Notes: a model not told the origin generated them from the letters alone. A stretch of 32,373 bases of DNA from Fusobacterium sp. (GCA_020024855.1 JAHHTB010000004.1:1-32373), one strand, 5' to 3'; counted from the first letter of the stretch, positions 7,859 to 15,603 are shown. Translations and numbers: made by a program.

Positions 7859-9522
7859 CTCTCACCTAATTCAATTAGTTTTAATTCTTTTATTATTTTT
7901 TCAAAAGTCTCATAAGAAACCTCTTTTATTTCTTCCTTATTTAAATTACCTGAAATATTGTATACTGGAGAAAATTTTATATCATATTTATTAGAAGAAG
8001 ATTTATCAGAGTTTTCAAGATTATTATTTATATTTGTTTGCTTATTAATACCATCATTCAAATTAAAATTATTTTTAGAATTTGAAAAAGAATAATCTAA
8101 AATATTTTTATAAGGATCTGTATATTCATTTCTAAAAACACTATTATGCAATTTAGAAGTATCATACTTTCCTCTTTTGATATCTATTTCTTCTTGCATT
8201 TCATCAGGAATATAACCTAAATCGTTTGCTAAAGACATATCAGAAATAGTAACTCCTGTTTTTTCTTTTAAACTTTGAACCCAATCAAAAGTTTTCTTTC
8301 CTGCCCAAGCTCCACCAATACTTGCCATAACTCCTAATCCAGCAATAGCTGTTGGGTCTCCTAAACTAGCTCTTATAGCTAATTGCATAAAATTAACTCC
8401 TGCTAATACTCCTATTGCTATCTTTCCATTTCTTTCTAAATCTTTAAAAAAATCTGTTGAAAGCTTTCCCATAACTCCAAATGCTTTTCCTACTAAACTT
8501 AATGTAGTTGCCATTCCTGAAAATAAATTTTTTGTGTCATCCATATTCCAGTTATTTTTAAAACTATTCCATGCTTCTTCTATTTTAGGAGCTAATTTAG
8601 AAAATTCTTCTCCTATTTTTTTAGCCCATCTATCTATTGTCCCGTCTTCTTGCATTTTTACTAATCTATCTGATAAACCTACTGCTTTTTTTCTAATATA
8701 ATCAAACATACTACCTACTACAGTCTTTCCATCAGTTCCTATTCCTGCTATTTGAATAATAGTACTTTTCATAGTTCCTATAGTAGTTGAAATAGCTCCA
8801 TAAAAAGTTTTAGATTGTTTTTCCATTGCTCCACCAAGCTTATCATTTATCATAGATTTTAAAATAATTCTCAAAGCCTCAAAATCTTTAATTTGTCCTT
8901 TAGCATTAAATATACTTGTGTTTCCTATCTTTCTAGAGTATTCATCTATCATATCTTTAGTTATTCCAAATTCTTTTAATCTTTCTAATTCTCCAGTTTT
9001 AGCATCTGCAATTGCTTCTACTGCCTGCATTAAAGGTTTACCCATAGCAGCTGCCATATCTCCTATATAACCAATATCTTCTTTATCAAAGCCATAAGAT
9101 TTTAATTTAACAACTCCCTCTATTACCTCTTGATTTTGGAAAGGTGTTACATTAGCAAATTTATTAGCAAAACTCATTGTCTTTGAAGCTTCTTCTTCAT
9201 CTTTTAATACAGTTTCTAATACATTTCTGTATTTTTCCATATCAGCTGCCCCTTTTATAGCAAAAGCTCCTATACCAGCTCCAGCAGCTGTCAAAGAACC
9301 AGCTATCACACTACCAACTTTAAGAGCTGTTGAGTTTACTTTAGAAATTCCTGTACTAACTTTAGAAAAAGCACTTTCTATTTTACTTGATTGTTTTATA
9401 ATACTATCAGCAACATTTCTAAAAATACCCTTAAAACTTTTACTACTTTTGGTAGCACCTTCTATTTTATAAGTAAATTTATCATTTAATTCTAAGTTAG
9501 CACTTAATACATAGTCTGCCAT
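7855..9522 (-). CDS. Tail tape measure protein
   Basis: This 555-residue protein sets tail length and occupies the tube lumen. It has a helical, Lys/Ser/Thr-rich N-terminus, a hydrophobic Gly/Ala segment around residues 55-80, the conserved Y-R-N-V-L-E-T-V-L-K-D-E region after it, further hydrophobic segments around 370-410, and an Asn-rich tail. It is short for a myovirus, so the tail should be short. I start it at the ATG at 9522, because GGAGG-TGAAA precedes it and the longer frame would run towards the upstream terminator. It follows the tail chaperone, as expected, but with a cargo gene in between. Confidence 0.85.
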   Translation of the reverse strand: MADYVLSANLELNDKFTYKIEGATKSSKSFKGIFRNVADSIIKQSSKIESAFSKVSTGISKVNSTALKVGSVIAGSLTAAGAGIGAFAIKGAADMEKYRNVLETVLKDEEEASKTMSFANKFANVTPFQNQEVIEGVVKLKSYGFDKEDIGYIGDMAAAMGKPLMQAVEAIADAKTGELERLKEFGITKDMIDEYSRKIGNTSIFNAKGQIKDFEALRIILKSMINDKLGGAMEKQSKTFYGAISTTIGTMKSTIIQIAGIGTDGKTVVGSMFDYIRKKAVGLSDRLVKMQEDGTIDRWAKKIGEEFSKLAPKIEEAWNSFKNNWNMDDTKNLFSGMATTLSLVGKAFGVMGKLSTDFFKDLERNGKIAIGVLAGVNFMQLAIRASLGDPTAIAGLGVMASIGGAWAGKKTFDWVQSLKEKTGVTISDMSLANDLGYIPDEMQEEIDIKRGKYDTSKLHNSVFRNEYTDPYKNILDYSFSNSKNNFNLNDGINKQTNINNNLENSDKSSSNKYDIKFSPVYNISGNLNKEEIKEVSYETFEKIIKELKLIELGER

Positions 9523-9545
9523 TTTCACCTCCATATTTTTTTGCA

Positions 9546-9577
9546 ATAAAAAAGCACTCAGCTGTAACTAAGTGCTT
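9546..9577 (-). terminator. Terminator after the secreted cargo gene
   Basis: On the minus strand AAGCACT pairs perfectly with AGTGCTT around a 12-base loop and is followed directly by a T-run. It lies just after the stop of the exported protein and before the tape-measure gene, so late transcription must pass it. Confidence 0.85.
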
Positions 9578-9584
9578 AATAATT

Positions 9585-10100
9585 TTATATATTAATATTC
9601 TCAAGTATTTCATCTAAATACTTATATGAATCATTATTGAAAATATGTCCATTTTTAAAAGTTAACTCTCCAAAAGACATAGTCGGGGAATCAGCATAAA
9701 CAAAAACTGAATCTCCTTTATTTAGTTCAAAGTATTTTTCTTGTTCCCCTTCATTGATATAAATATAAGTTCCATTTTCCAAAACAATAATATATTTATC
9801 ATCAAAGGCTCCAGAATCAAGAGATTTTATAGTCCCTTTTATAAAAAAAATATTTTTTCTATCATTATAATTATGTAATGCTCTAGGCTCATTTTTTTTA
9901 AATTCTTCTAATAATACATCAGTATCATCTAATAAATGAATTTTAAAACAATCTTTTTTATGAGATGAACATACAGTTTTTAGAAATTTATCACAAGTCA
10001 TGCACTGATAGGCATACTTTATCCCTAATTTATCTCTCATCTCAGAGAGTGTTGCACTAAAGATTATTAGTGATAATATTAAAATAGATATTTTTTTCAT
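9585..10100 (-). CDS. Exported cargo (moron) protein with cysteine motif and OB-like domain
   Basis: This 171-residue protein begins with a clear signal peptide (Lys-Lys then a hydrophobic run at residues 5-18). There is no obvious lipobox. A cysteine cluster, C-M-T-C...C-S-S-H-K-K-D-C, follows at about residues 32-52. The C-terminal half reads as a beta barrel resembling small OB-fold (tRNA_anti-like) secreted domains. The ATG at 10100 is chosen because GGGAGAGGG precedes it and the signal peptide starts there. It has its own promoter (10138-10166) and terminator (9546-9577) and splits the tail chaperone from the tape measure. That makes it a lysogenic conversion or superinfection-exclusion candidate acting in the envelope. 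The function is inferred only from architecture. Confidence 0.7.
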   Translation of the reverse strand: MKKISILILSLIIFSATLSEMRDKLGIKYAYQCMTCDKFLKTVCSSHKKDCFKIHLLDDTDVLLEEFKKNEPRALHNYNDRKNIFFIKGTIKSLDSGAFDDKYIIVLENGTYIYINEGEQEKYFELNKGDSVFVYADSPTMSFGELTFKNGHIFNNDSYKYLDEILENINI

Positions 10101-10137
10101 ATAAACCCTCTCCCTTAAATAATATCTTATATTAAAG

Positions 10138-10166
10138 ATTATCCTATACAAGATGCTATTTGTCAA
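10138..10166 (-). promoter_or_regulatory. Sigma70-type promoter of the exported cargo gene
   Basis: TTGACA (10166-10161) and GATAAT (10143-10138) are separated by exactly 17 bases. The -35 box lies inside the frameshifted 3' end of the tail chaperone, a few bases before its stop. It can drive the cargo gene independently of phage late control. Confidence 0.8.
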
Positions 10167-10287
10167 GAGAAGTATATAAAAATATAAGTTCTTCTATTGA
10201 TAGTTCCTCTAGTTCTCTAAGTTTCCATCCTAATTTTATATATTCTGAATAGGTAAATGCTATCCAGTTTTTACTAATTAGTTTTTT
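10156..10287 (-). other. -1 frameshift site and extension of the tail assembly chaperone
   Basis: The chaperone gene ends with ATA AAA AAC TAA. The heptamer A-AAA-AAC (10287-10281) is a canonical -1 slippery site placed directly before the stop. After slipping, reading continues in the -1 frame for 41 further residues (starting L-I-S-K-N-W and ending L-D-K) to a TAG at 10158-10156. Long-tailed phages make their gpG/gpGT-type chaperones in this way, just upstream of the tape-measure gene. The extension has no ribosome site or start codon of its own. Confidence 0.85.
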
Positions 10288-10658
10288 ATATCATCTGCTA
10301 TCTTTGTTACTATATTTTCTCCTGAAATTCCACTTTCCTTTAATATTATTTTTACTAATTGTGTTTTTTCAGCATGAGTAAAAATTTTATCTACTATTGA
10401 CTCTGGATCATCTTTGCAATCAAAAGCATTTAATATTTCATCAGATGATAAATTAGGCTCTATACAACAATTATATATTGTTTCAGAATCTTTATCTTTT
10501 GACTTTGATTGAAGTATATCAAGATATTCAACTTTTGATAATTTTTTTACTTTAATATCTCCCTCTAGTCTTTCAACAGTTATATTAATAACCTTATTTA
10601 AATTTTCTTCCCATTCTTTAGATTTTTCTAAAAGTTTTTTTACTGTTACTACTGCCAT
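10278..10658 (-). CDS. Tail assembly chaperone, XkdN-like (short form)
   Basis: This 126-residue protein follows the tail tube gene, as XkdN does in PBSX. It is a soluble, mixed alpha/beta protein with an acidic helical C-terminus. The short form is believed to coat the tape measure during tail assembly. A -1 frameshift at its end adds a second domain of 41 residues. The ribosome site AGGAGGAAAAA precedes the ATG. Normally the tape-measure gene follows directly; here an exported cargo gene has been inserted at this junction. Confidence 0.82.
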   Translation of the reverse strand: MAVVTVKKLLEKSKEWEENLNKVINITVERLEGDIKVKKLSKVEYLDILQSKSKDKDSETIYNCCIEPNLSSDEILNAFDCKDDPESIVDKIFTHAEKTQLVKIILKESGISGENIVTKIADDIKN

Positions 10659-10667
10659 TTTTTCCTC

Positions 10668-11111
10668 CTATTTAATTTCATTTTCAAATTCAGCATCCTC
10701 AGGGGTAAACCCAAACGGAAATGTTTCTCCTACTACTTCCCCTCTTGTAAAAGCTGCCAAAGAAAGTTCATTAAACCAAACATTATCATACGATATTCTT
10801 TCTTCTTGTTTTCCTGGGCTATCTGGATCTGATAGTTTAGAAACAAATCTTGATCTTTTGTCTTCACCTTTTTTCCAAGCTTCAAATATCTTTTTAGCCC
10901 TAGAATAAACTTTTGTTACTTCAAAACTACCTTCCCCTTTTAGTCCGACTATCTTGCTATCCACTGATAATCCTAATTGAACATCTACTCTATTTGCAAT
11001 AACCTTTGCTTCAAATTTCTTTACTTCCATTACTTTTTCATTATCTACCCAAAGAGTTCCAAAAGCTCCTGAAATAGTTTGATTTCCTCTTAATATTTCT
11101 TGTGTTGCCAT
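10668..11111 (-). CDS. Tail tube protein, XkdM-like
   Basis: This 147-residue protein follows the sheath gene, the usual order for contractile tails. It begins with the Q-T-I-S-G-A-F-G-T-L-W motif and continues with V-x-x-F-E-A-K-V...V-x-L-G-x-S-x-D-x-K, the pattern of XkdM tubes. A G-E-G-S-F-E-V-x-K segment around residue 60 continues the beta sandwich. It polymerises as rings inside the sheath. The ribosome site AGGAGGTGTAA precedes the ATG. Confidence 0.88.
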   Translation of the reverse strand: MATQEILRGNQTISGAFGTLWVDNEKVMEVKKFEAKVIANRVDVQLGLSVDSKIVGLKGEGSFEVTKVYSRAKKIFEAWKKGEDKRSRFVSKLSDPDSPGKQEERISYDNVWFNELSLAAFTRGEVVGETFPFGFTPEDAEFENEIK

Positions 11112-11127
11112 TTACAAATTACACCTC

Positions 11128-12204
11128 CTACATAGTAATCACAAGGCTTAAATTAACCATTGTATTAGCAAACATAACATCTCCAGCAAGATAAACATCT
11201 GCTCCTGTTCCAAATTTTAATATTTCTAGCTCACTCATATCAGCTGGATCAAATCTTCCATCTAAAATTATTGCTTTCTTTTGAGCTTCAATATCAATCA
11301 TAATTCTATTGTTGTAATCAGCATTTAATACATTTGGTTGAAGTTCTTTAAAATAAACTTTATTTACATTTGAACAAAAATTCATTTTATAGTCATAATC
11401 ATTAATGTAAGTTCCTTGCCAATATTTTTTGAATGTATCTTTTATATCATCACTAACAAGACACATTCCCTCAACGATTTTAATAAATCTAGTATCTTGT
11501 TTCCAAGTACTGTCAAAAGTTGTTTTAGAATTTACTGCCATATTAACCCTAACTGTTTCATCATCATTATATAGAGAAAATTTACCAAGTTTAGGTTCTA
11601 CTTCTTCAACCTCTTTTAAATCCTGCATAATAAGATTATCTGCACTTCTATTTAAAGGAAGTCCACAAAGCATTCCTGCAATAGCTACTGTATACTCTTG
11701 AGCTGTGAAGTCCCCTAATTTAGATTTATAAGTTCCTTTATTAGCAAGTTCCACAATAGCGATATGATCAGAATTATTAGCATTTGCTGAAACATATTTA
11801 ATTGTTTTATCAATTACAGATGTTCCAAATACTTGTTTTATCCAAGTTACAACTATTGTATCTTCTTCTGTAGTTGCTGTTGGACAAGCTAGCCAATTTA
11901 TTTTTCTATTTTTTATATCTTTTAAGCAATCAGCCATTTGCTCCGATGCTCCTTGTACTCTTACTATAATTTTGTTAGGGCTATATGTTTGCATTGCAAG
12001 TTTAATCAGATTTAAAGATTTAGCTTCCCATTTACTTTTATCCAAATCATCTATTGTTTTAATTTTTACTATTTTTTCTGTTTGAGTTTTATCTTTAAGA
12101 ATTATACATAATATCCCTAAAGCACTTCTTTGAATAGCTGTTGTTGCTAAAGTCTTAAAAATAACAGAAAGTTCTGGTGTTGGTTTTATCTGTCCTACTC
12201 CCAT
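11128..12204 (-). CDS. Contractile tail sheath protein, XkdK-like
   Basis: This 358-residue protein is the outer contractile tube. An N-terminal G-x-G-Q-I-K-P-x-P-x-L-x-V-I-F-K segment, a middle domain, and a C-terminal region with F-D-P-A-D-M-S-E-L-E...G-A-D-V-Y-L-A-G-D-V match XkdK-type sheaths in order and length. The presence of both sheath and tube shows that the phage has a contractile tail. It starts at an ATG with GGAGGAGAAATA upstream. A small tail-terminator gene precedes it. Confidence 0.9.
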   Translation of the reverse strand: MGVGQIKPTPELSVIFKTLATTAIQRSALGILCIILKDKTQTEKIVKIKTIDDLDKSKWEAKSLNLIKLAMQTYSPNKIIVRVQGASEQMADCLKDIKNRKINWLACPTATTEEDTIVVTWIKQVFGTSVIDKTIKYVSANANNSDHIAIVELANKGTYKSKLGDFTAQEYTVAIAGMLCGLPLNRSADNLIMQDLKEVEEVEPKLGKFSLYNDDETVRVNMAVNSKTTFDSTWKQDTRFIKIVEGMCLVSDDIKDTFKKYWQGTYINDYDYKMNFCSNVNKVYFKELQPNVLNADYNNRIMIDIEAQKKAIILDGRFDPADMSELEILKFGTGADVYLAGDVMFANTMVNLSLVITM

Positions 12205-12206
12205 TA

Positions 12207-12671
12207 TTATTTCTCCTCCTTGTTAAAATTTAAATGTAATTCCTGCATTAATTCATAATCAATAGGTTTTCCATATCCATCATATAAATCAATAGAAAAT
12301 TCATAATGCCCTCTATTATCAACTATATGCATTCTTACATCTTTTATTAATAAAAATCTTTTTTCTCCTTGCTTATTAGTAACTACAAGGATTTTATTCC
12401 CCTCTACTTCAAAATTATTGTCCAGTTCTTCCAAAGCTTCTATTGTTTCTGAATTATTTCCTTCTTTATCTCTTGGAAAGTAAATAATATCAAAATCTAG
12501 TTGCTTTAACTCTCTATAATTGCTATCAAATTCTTTTAAGTAATCTACTAATTCTATATAAAAGCAAGGTCTATTTATCTCTGTTATATTCTCATAAAAA
12601 ATATCAATTCCTAGCTTAGATATAACAGAAGTTAAAGATCTTCTAATATCTAAATATTTAATTTTTATCAC
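12207..12671 (-). CDS. Tail terminator-like protein (DUF6838/XkdJ position)
   Basis: This 154-residue protein lies between the gp10-like connector gene and the sheath gene, where the tail terminator or completion protein is found. The sequence pattern (an initial helix followed by an alternating-strand F-Y-I-E-L-V-D-Y region) resembles that group. It starts with GTG, overlapping the previous stop as GTGA (12671-12668), so translation is probably coupled. There is no independent ribosome site at ideal spacing. Confidence 0.65.
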   Translation of the reverse strand: MIKIKYLDIRRSLTSVISKLGIDIFYENITEINRPCFYIELVDYLKEFDSNYRELKQLDFDIIYFPRDKEGNNSETIEALEELDNNFEVEGNKILVVTNKQGEKRFLLIKDVRMHIVDNRGHYEFSIDLYDGYGKPIDYELMQELHLNFNKEEK

Positions 12672-13042
12672 CTGCTTTCAATTAAATTTTTATAAAGAAC
12701 TCTTAAATCTCTATAAAAACTAACCTTAACTCTATTTATACCTTTATGTAACATATATCTTCCTCCAGAAAATCCTATTGTCTTTTTACCTCTTACAATT
12801 CTATGCCCCCACTCAAGATGTGATGCATAAGTTGTATTGTTATAAATTATCTGTCTAAAACTTCCCCCATTAACTCTTTGCCAAGAATTTCTAAGAGTTC
12901 CTGTATCTACTGGAGTAAGTTTTTTAGTTTCTCTTATTACTTCGTTAGCCTTTTTCATAAGAAATCTTTCAGTTTCTTTAGGAAATTCTTTTTTCATTGT
13001 TTCCATTTTCTTTATCCAACTATCCATTCCTTCAATTTCCAT
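12668..13042 (-). CDS. Head-tail connector, HK97 gp10-like
   Basis: This 124-residue protein contains the gp10-family signature T-P-V-D-T-G-T-L-R-N-S-W-x-R (about residues 43-56) and a later Y-A-S-x-L-E-W-G-H (about 72-80). These proteins complete the tail or join it to the head. GAGGTG precedes the ATG. It overlaps the neighbours on both sides by a few bases, as usual in this module. Confidence 0.85.
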   Translation of the reverse strand: MEIEGMDSWIKKMETMKKEFPKETERFLMKKANEVIRETKKLTPVDTGTLRNSWQRVNGGSFRQIIYNNTTYASHLEWGHRIVRGKKTIGFSGGRYMLHKGINRVKVSFYRDLRVLYKNLIESR

Positions 13043-13403
13043 TTTCTATCACCTCTTTTAAAATTATTTCTTGATGAGGTAATACATCATAATACTTAAA
13101 AGGAAAAGAGGCTCTAGCAGTATATTTACTAGAACCTCTATAAACTTCTAATTTATCATTTTGAAGTACTTCTATATTTACTGGTATAAATAATTTAAAT
13201 TCTTGAGTAGATGTAAAATTTATATTTTCAGATGTAGAAGAAATTGTTTTTTGAGATAGCCTACAAGGATTATTTTCAGATATTAAAGTTTCTTTTTTTA
13301 CAATTCCACCATATCCATCATCTTGGTTTATGGTTCTATATATTGAAAAAGTATCTATATATAATTTTTCTAAATCTTTTTTATTTTTCTTTAATAGTCC
13401 CAT
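13032..13403 (-). CDS. Head closure / head-tail joining protein
   Basis: This 123-residue protein is the second gene of the connector set. It has Y-R-x-x-x-Q-D-D-G-Y-G-G and beta-rich sequence with P-C-R-L-S, seen in XkdH/SPP1 gp16-type stopper proteins. It probably closes the portal channel after packaging. Its start overlaps the previous gene by 23 bases, and its end overlaps the gp10-like gene. Confidence 0.72.
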   Translation of the reverse strand: MGLLKKNKKDLEKLYIDTFSIYRTINQDDGYGGIVKKETLISENNPCRLSQKTISSTSENINFTSTQEFKLFIPVNIEVLQNDKLEVYRGSSKYTARASFPFKYYDVLPHQEIILKEVIENGN

Positions 13404-13737
13404 GTTTTATTACACCTACTCTTCTATATTTTCTTAATTGCCCTTTTAAATTAGTAATGCTTAGTTCCTTATCTATGGTAGAGGAATTATATTCTACTCT
13501 AGTGTCTCCTGCTTGAATAGACTTGACTTCTTTAGAATTTTCATTTATATAGTCTATTGCAATTGTTTCTGCCAAAGGTTCAACTAATTCTCCTGGAAAA
13601 TCATTTCTATTCATATAATTAAGACACTTTCTAATTTGAATTCTAATAACCATTCTAATTTTATTTATTTCTATCTCATCTATATCTGTTAATTCTCTAA
13701 GTGCATCTAAAACTAAATTTATAAGTTCTTCATTCAT
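13381..13737 (-). CDS. Head-tail adaptor protein (connector, gp6/gp15-like)
   Basis: This 118-residue mainly helical protein follows the capsid gene. An N-terminal helical pair is followed by I-R-K-C-L-N-Y-M-N-R, and then by I-Q-A-G-D-T-R-V-E-Y, a pattern common in adaptor proteins that bind beneath the portal. AGGTGTAAAAA precedes the ATG, overlapping the end of the proposed frameshifted capsid extension. Confidence 0.72.
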   Translation of the reverse strand: MNEELINLVLDALRELTDIDEIEINKIRMVIRIQIRKCLNYMNRNDFPGELVEPLAETIAIDYINENSKEVKSIQAGDTRVEYNSSTIDKELSITNLKGQLRKYRRVGVIKHGTIKEK

Positions 13738-13746
13738 TTTTTACAC

Positions 13747-13813
13747 CTACTTTTTTTTATTAGTAGTCTTTGGCTTAGCTCCAGCTTTTAAAACCTCTGG
13801 AGCAGGACTAGGG
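13747..13813 (-). other. Candidate +1 frameshift site and C-terminal extension of the capsid protein
   Basis: The capsid gene ends ACT AGA CCC TAG. CCC followed by T lets a proline tRNA slip from CCC to CCT, and the following codon is a slow stop. Reading in the +1 frame from AGT (13809) continues for 20 residues, S-P-A-P-E-V-L-K-A-G-A-K-P-K-T-T-N-K-K-K, to a TAG at 13749-13747. Of the seven prolines in the capsid gene this is the only CCC; the others are CCA or CCT. A +1 event at a proline codon at the end of a capsid gene is known for Listeria phage PSA. A simple one-base mutation is the alternative. Confidence 0.6.
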
Positions 13814-14641
13814 TCTAGTTACTCCAGCTAATCCTTTTTTCTTATTATTTAATACAAAGCAATCATGGTAATATCTACCTAAGAAAACAGTACCTGAAAA
13901 TTGCTCTGAGTCTGTTATTACTTTATATTCAGCAAGCTTAATAGGAGCTACTGTTGCTGATTTATGAGCTATTAGACAATCATATTTTATAGTTTCACTA
14001 GATGTGTTATCTTCCATCCAAGCTTGTTTTGCTTTTATAATAGGAACTCCATCTATTTCTCCTACTTGTCCTTTGATTAATATTTTTTGCCCTAAGTCAG
14101 ATGCTTTTATAAAAGAATCACTTAATTTAAGTTTCTTTAAAAAATTTGGTGTAACATATGCTACTCTTCCAACTTCTGGAACATCAGCATCATCAAGTGC
14201 TACATTGGCATCTAAAAAGTTTTCATATTCTTTTCCAGCTACTCCAGTAATTTTATTTGTTGATGTAGCTGTAACAGCATCTAACATTTTTCCAAATCTA
14301 TACTTTTCAACCTCTGGATCTGTAACTTCTCTCTTCTGTCTTGCTAAAACTTCTCCAGCTTTTATTTTTGTTTCTTCTTCATCCATCTTATCTAAAACTA
14401 TTTTAAAACTTCTATCTTGTGTCATAGTAAGCTCTTGAATAGTATTTCCAAGCTCTTGTGCCTCTCCATAACCAGTTTTTCTATTATAATCTCCATTAGT
14501 TCCAACATTTATTGATGTAACCTTTACTGTTTTTGCTCCTACAAATTCATAATCATCATTTGTTGCATGATGTGATATTGTACTTGGTGCAAATCTCTCA
14601 TCTATTTTATCTGCAAATTTTGCTGTATAATTCATTGACAT
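13808..14641 (-). CDS. Major capsid protein
   Basis: This 277-residue protein follows the scaffold gene and precedes the connectors. It has the opening expected of HK97-fold capsids of this group (Y-T-A-K-F-A-D-K-I-D-E-R-F), a central region with T-P-N-F-L-K-K-L-K, and a C-terminal G-R-Y-Y-H-D-C-F-V-L. No N-terminal propeptide or protease gene is visible, so assembly depends on the separate scaffold. The gene ends in CCC TAG and probably gives a second, longer product by +1 frameshifting. AAGGAG lies upstream of the ATG. Confidence 0.88.
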   Translation of the reverse strand: MSMNYTAKFADKIDERFAPSTISHHATNDDYEFVGAKTVKVTSINVGTNGDYNRKTGYGEAQELGNTIQELTMTQDRSFKIVLDKMDEEETKIKAGEVLARQKREVTDPEVEKYRFGKMLDAVTATSTNKITGVAGKEYENFLDANVALDDADVPEVGRVAYVTPNFLKKLKLSDSFIKASDLGQKILIKGQVGEIDGVPIIKAKQAWMEDNTSSETIKYDCLIAHKSATVAPIKLAEYKVITDSEQFSGTVFLGRYYHDCFVLNNKKKGLAGVTRP

Positions 14642-14659
14642 ATTTTAACACTCTCCTTA

Positions 14660-15193
14660 CTAATAATTATTAAATGCTTTATCAAAAGCATCTAATTCAA
14701 CATCTTTTTGTCCTGTTTCTTTAGAACCACCATTCATATTATTTGGTGTTCCACCTGCTTGTGATTTTAAGTATTCAGTTATTCCCTCTTGGAAAGATTT
14801 TACAGAATTTTCTATATCTTCTTCATTCTCTCCTGAAATTCTATCTATAAACTTTTCAGGTAGTTTATATTTAGAAAGAGCTGATTTCTTTATATTATCT
14901 GTATTTATCTTTTTAAGAGTTGCCTCTCTCTCTGCTAAAGTTTGATTAACTTTTTCAAGCTCATGTTTATATTTTTCTTCGGCAGTCATATTAGCAGTTT
15001 TAATTCTTTCCTCATACTCTTCGATACTTTCATTATGCTTTCTCTCTAATTCCTTTTTTTCTGTATCAAATTTCTTTCTCTCTCTTGCTATTCTATCATT
15101 GATCATTTTATCAACTTCTTCTTGAGTAAATGTTTTATCTCCTTCAGCAAAAATTTGAATATTTAAACCTCTACTTAATAATCTTTTATTCAT
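14660..15193 (-). CDS. Capsid scaffold protein (DUF4355/Gp20-like)
   Basis: This 177-residue protein is highly charged and helical. An F-T-Q-E-E-V-D-K-M-I motif at about 22-31 is followed by a long Lys/Glu coiled coil to about residue 100, then a short globular C-terminal part and a G-G-T-P-N-N-M-N-G-G linker. This is the standard layout of DUF4355 scaffolds that guide capsid assembly. The ribosome site is AGGAGGAAACA. It is directly followed by the capsid gene. Confidence 0.85.
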   Translation of the reverse strand: MNKRLLSRGLNIQIFAEGDKTFTQEEVDKMINDRIARERKKFDTEKKELERKHNESIEEYEERIKTANMTAEEKYKHELEKVNQTLAEREATLKKINTDNIKKSALSKYKLPEKFIDRISGENEEDIENSVKSFQEGITEYLKSQAGGTPNNMNGGSKETGQKDVELDAFDKAFNNY

Positions 15194-15263
15194 TGTTTCC
15201 TCCTGTTTTAAGTCCTGTTTGACTGTTATATCCTCTGTTTAATGTCCACAGTTCGACAAAATT

Positions 15264-15362
15264 TTATTTTTTAGTTCTATATAAAAAAGAACAAGGAACA
15301 CCACTAGCATAAGTTCCTTGCCCTATTTTGTACCATCTTGCATGATTATAAGTATTTAACAT
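15264..15362 (-). CDS. 32-residue peptide, possibly real
   Basis: A short frame with AAGGTGA upstream of its ATG, in the gap before the scaffold gene. The peptide is basic, starts M-L-N-T-Y-N-H-A-R-W-Y-K and contains one cysteine. I recognise no family. Part of its coding sequence also forms a strong hairpin followed by six T's, so the stretch might instead be a terminator with a chance open frame. Being in line with its neighbours and having a ribosome site favours a real peptide slightly. Confidence 0.4.
   Translation of the reverse strand: MLNTYNHARWYKIGQGTYASGVPCSFLYRTKK
15283..15320 (-). terminator. Terminator-like hairpin inside the 32-residue frame
   Basis: GTTCCTTG and CAAGGAAC pair perfectly over 8 bases around a 13-base loop, and TTTTTT follows three bases later on the minus strand. 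The three-base gap weakens it as a terminator. It might be an attenuator or an mRNA structure ahead of the scaffold gene. Confidence 0.45.
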
Positions 15363-15382
15363 ATTTACTTCACCTTTTTCTA

Positions 15383-15603
15383 TTAAGATTTATTTTTGTT
15401 GATTTTCTCTGTATCATAAGCTATTCTTTCTTTTAAAACTGAAGCATAACTTAACATATGCTCAATTTGACTAGCTAACTTTATTCTTTGAATTTCATCT
15501 GTAAAATTATATATTTTAATTTCTTCCTCTAAAAATTCAGTTGCTTTTTCAGTTTTTGCTCTAATTCCTGTAATTCTTTTCTCATTCTTTCTATGTGTTC
15601 CAT
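15383..15603 (-). pseudogene. Frameshifted small coiled-coil protein gene
   Basis: An ATG at 15603 with AAGGA upstream opens a frame (M-E-H-I-E-R-M-R-K-E-L) that stops after 24 residues. The -1 frame continues with K-A-T-E-F-L-E-E-E-I-K-I-Y and runs, in the same helical style, to a TAA at 15383. Adding one A to the run of five in CTGAAAAAGC would join the two into a 73-residue coiled coil. It is therefore probably a gene broken by loss of one base in a homopolymer. A -1 slip at G-AAA-AAG is possible but not a canonical site. Function unknown; small charged proteins are common in this position. Confidence 0.6.

Noticed and set aside
14004..14438. Long plus-strand frame (144 codons) opposite the capsid gene
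   Set aside because: It mirrors a strongly coding minus-strand gene, has no ribosome site and shows the Ser/Phe-rich composition of an antisense shadow.
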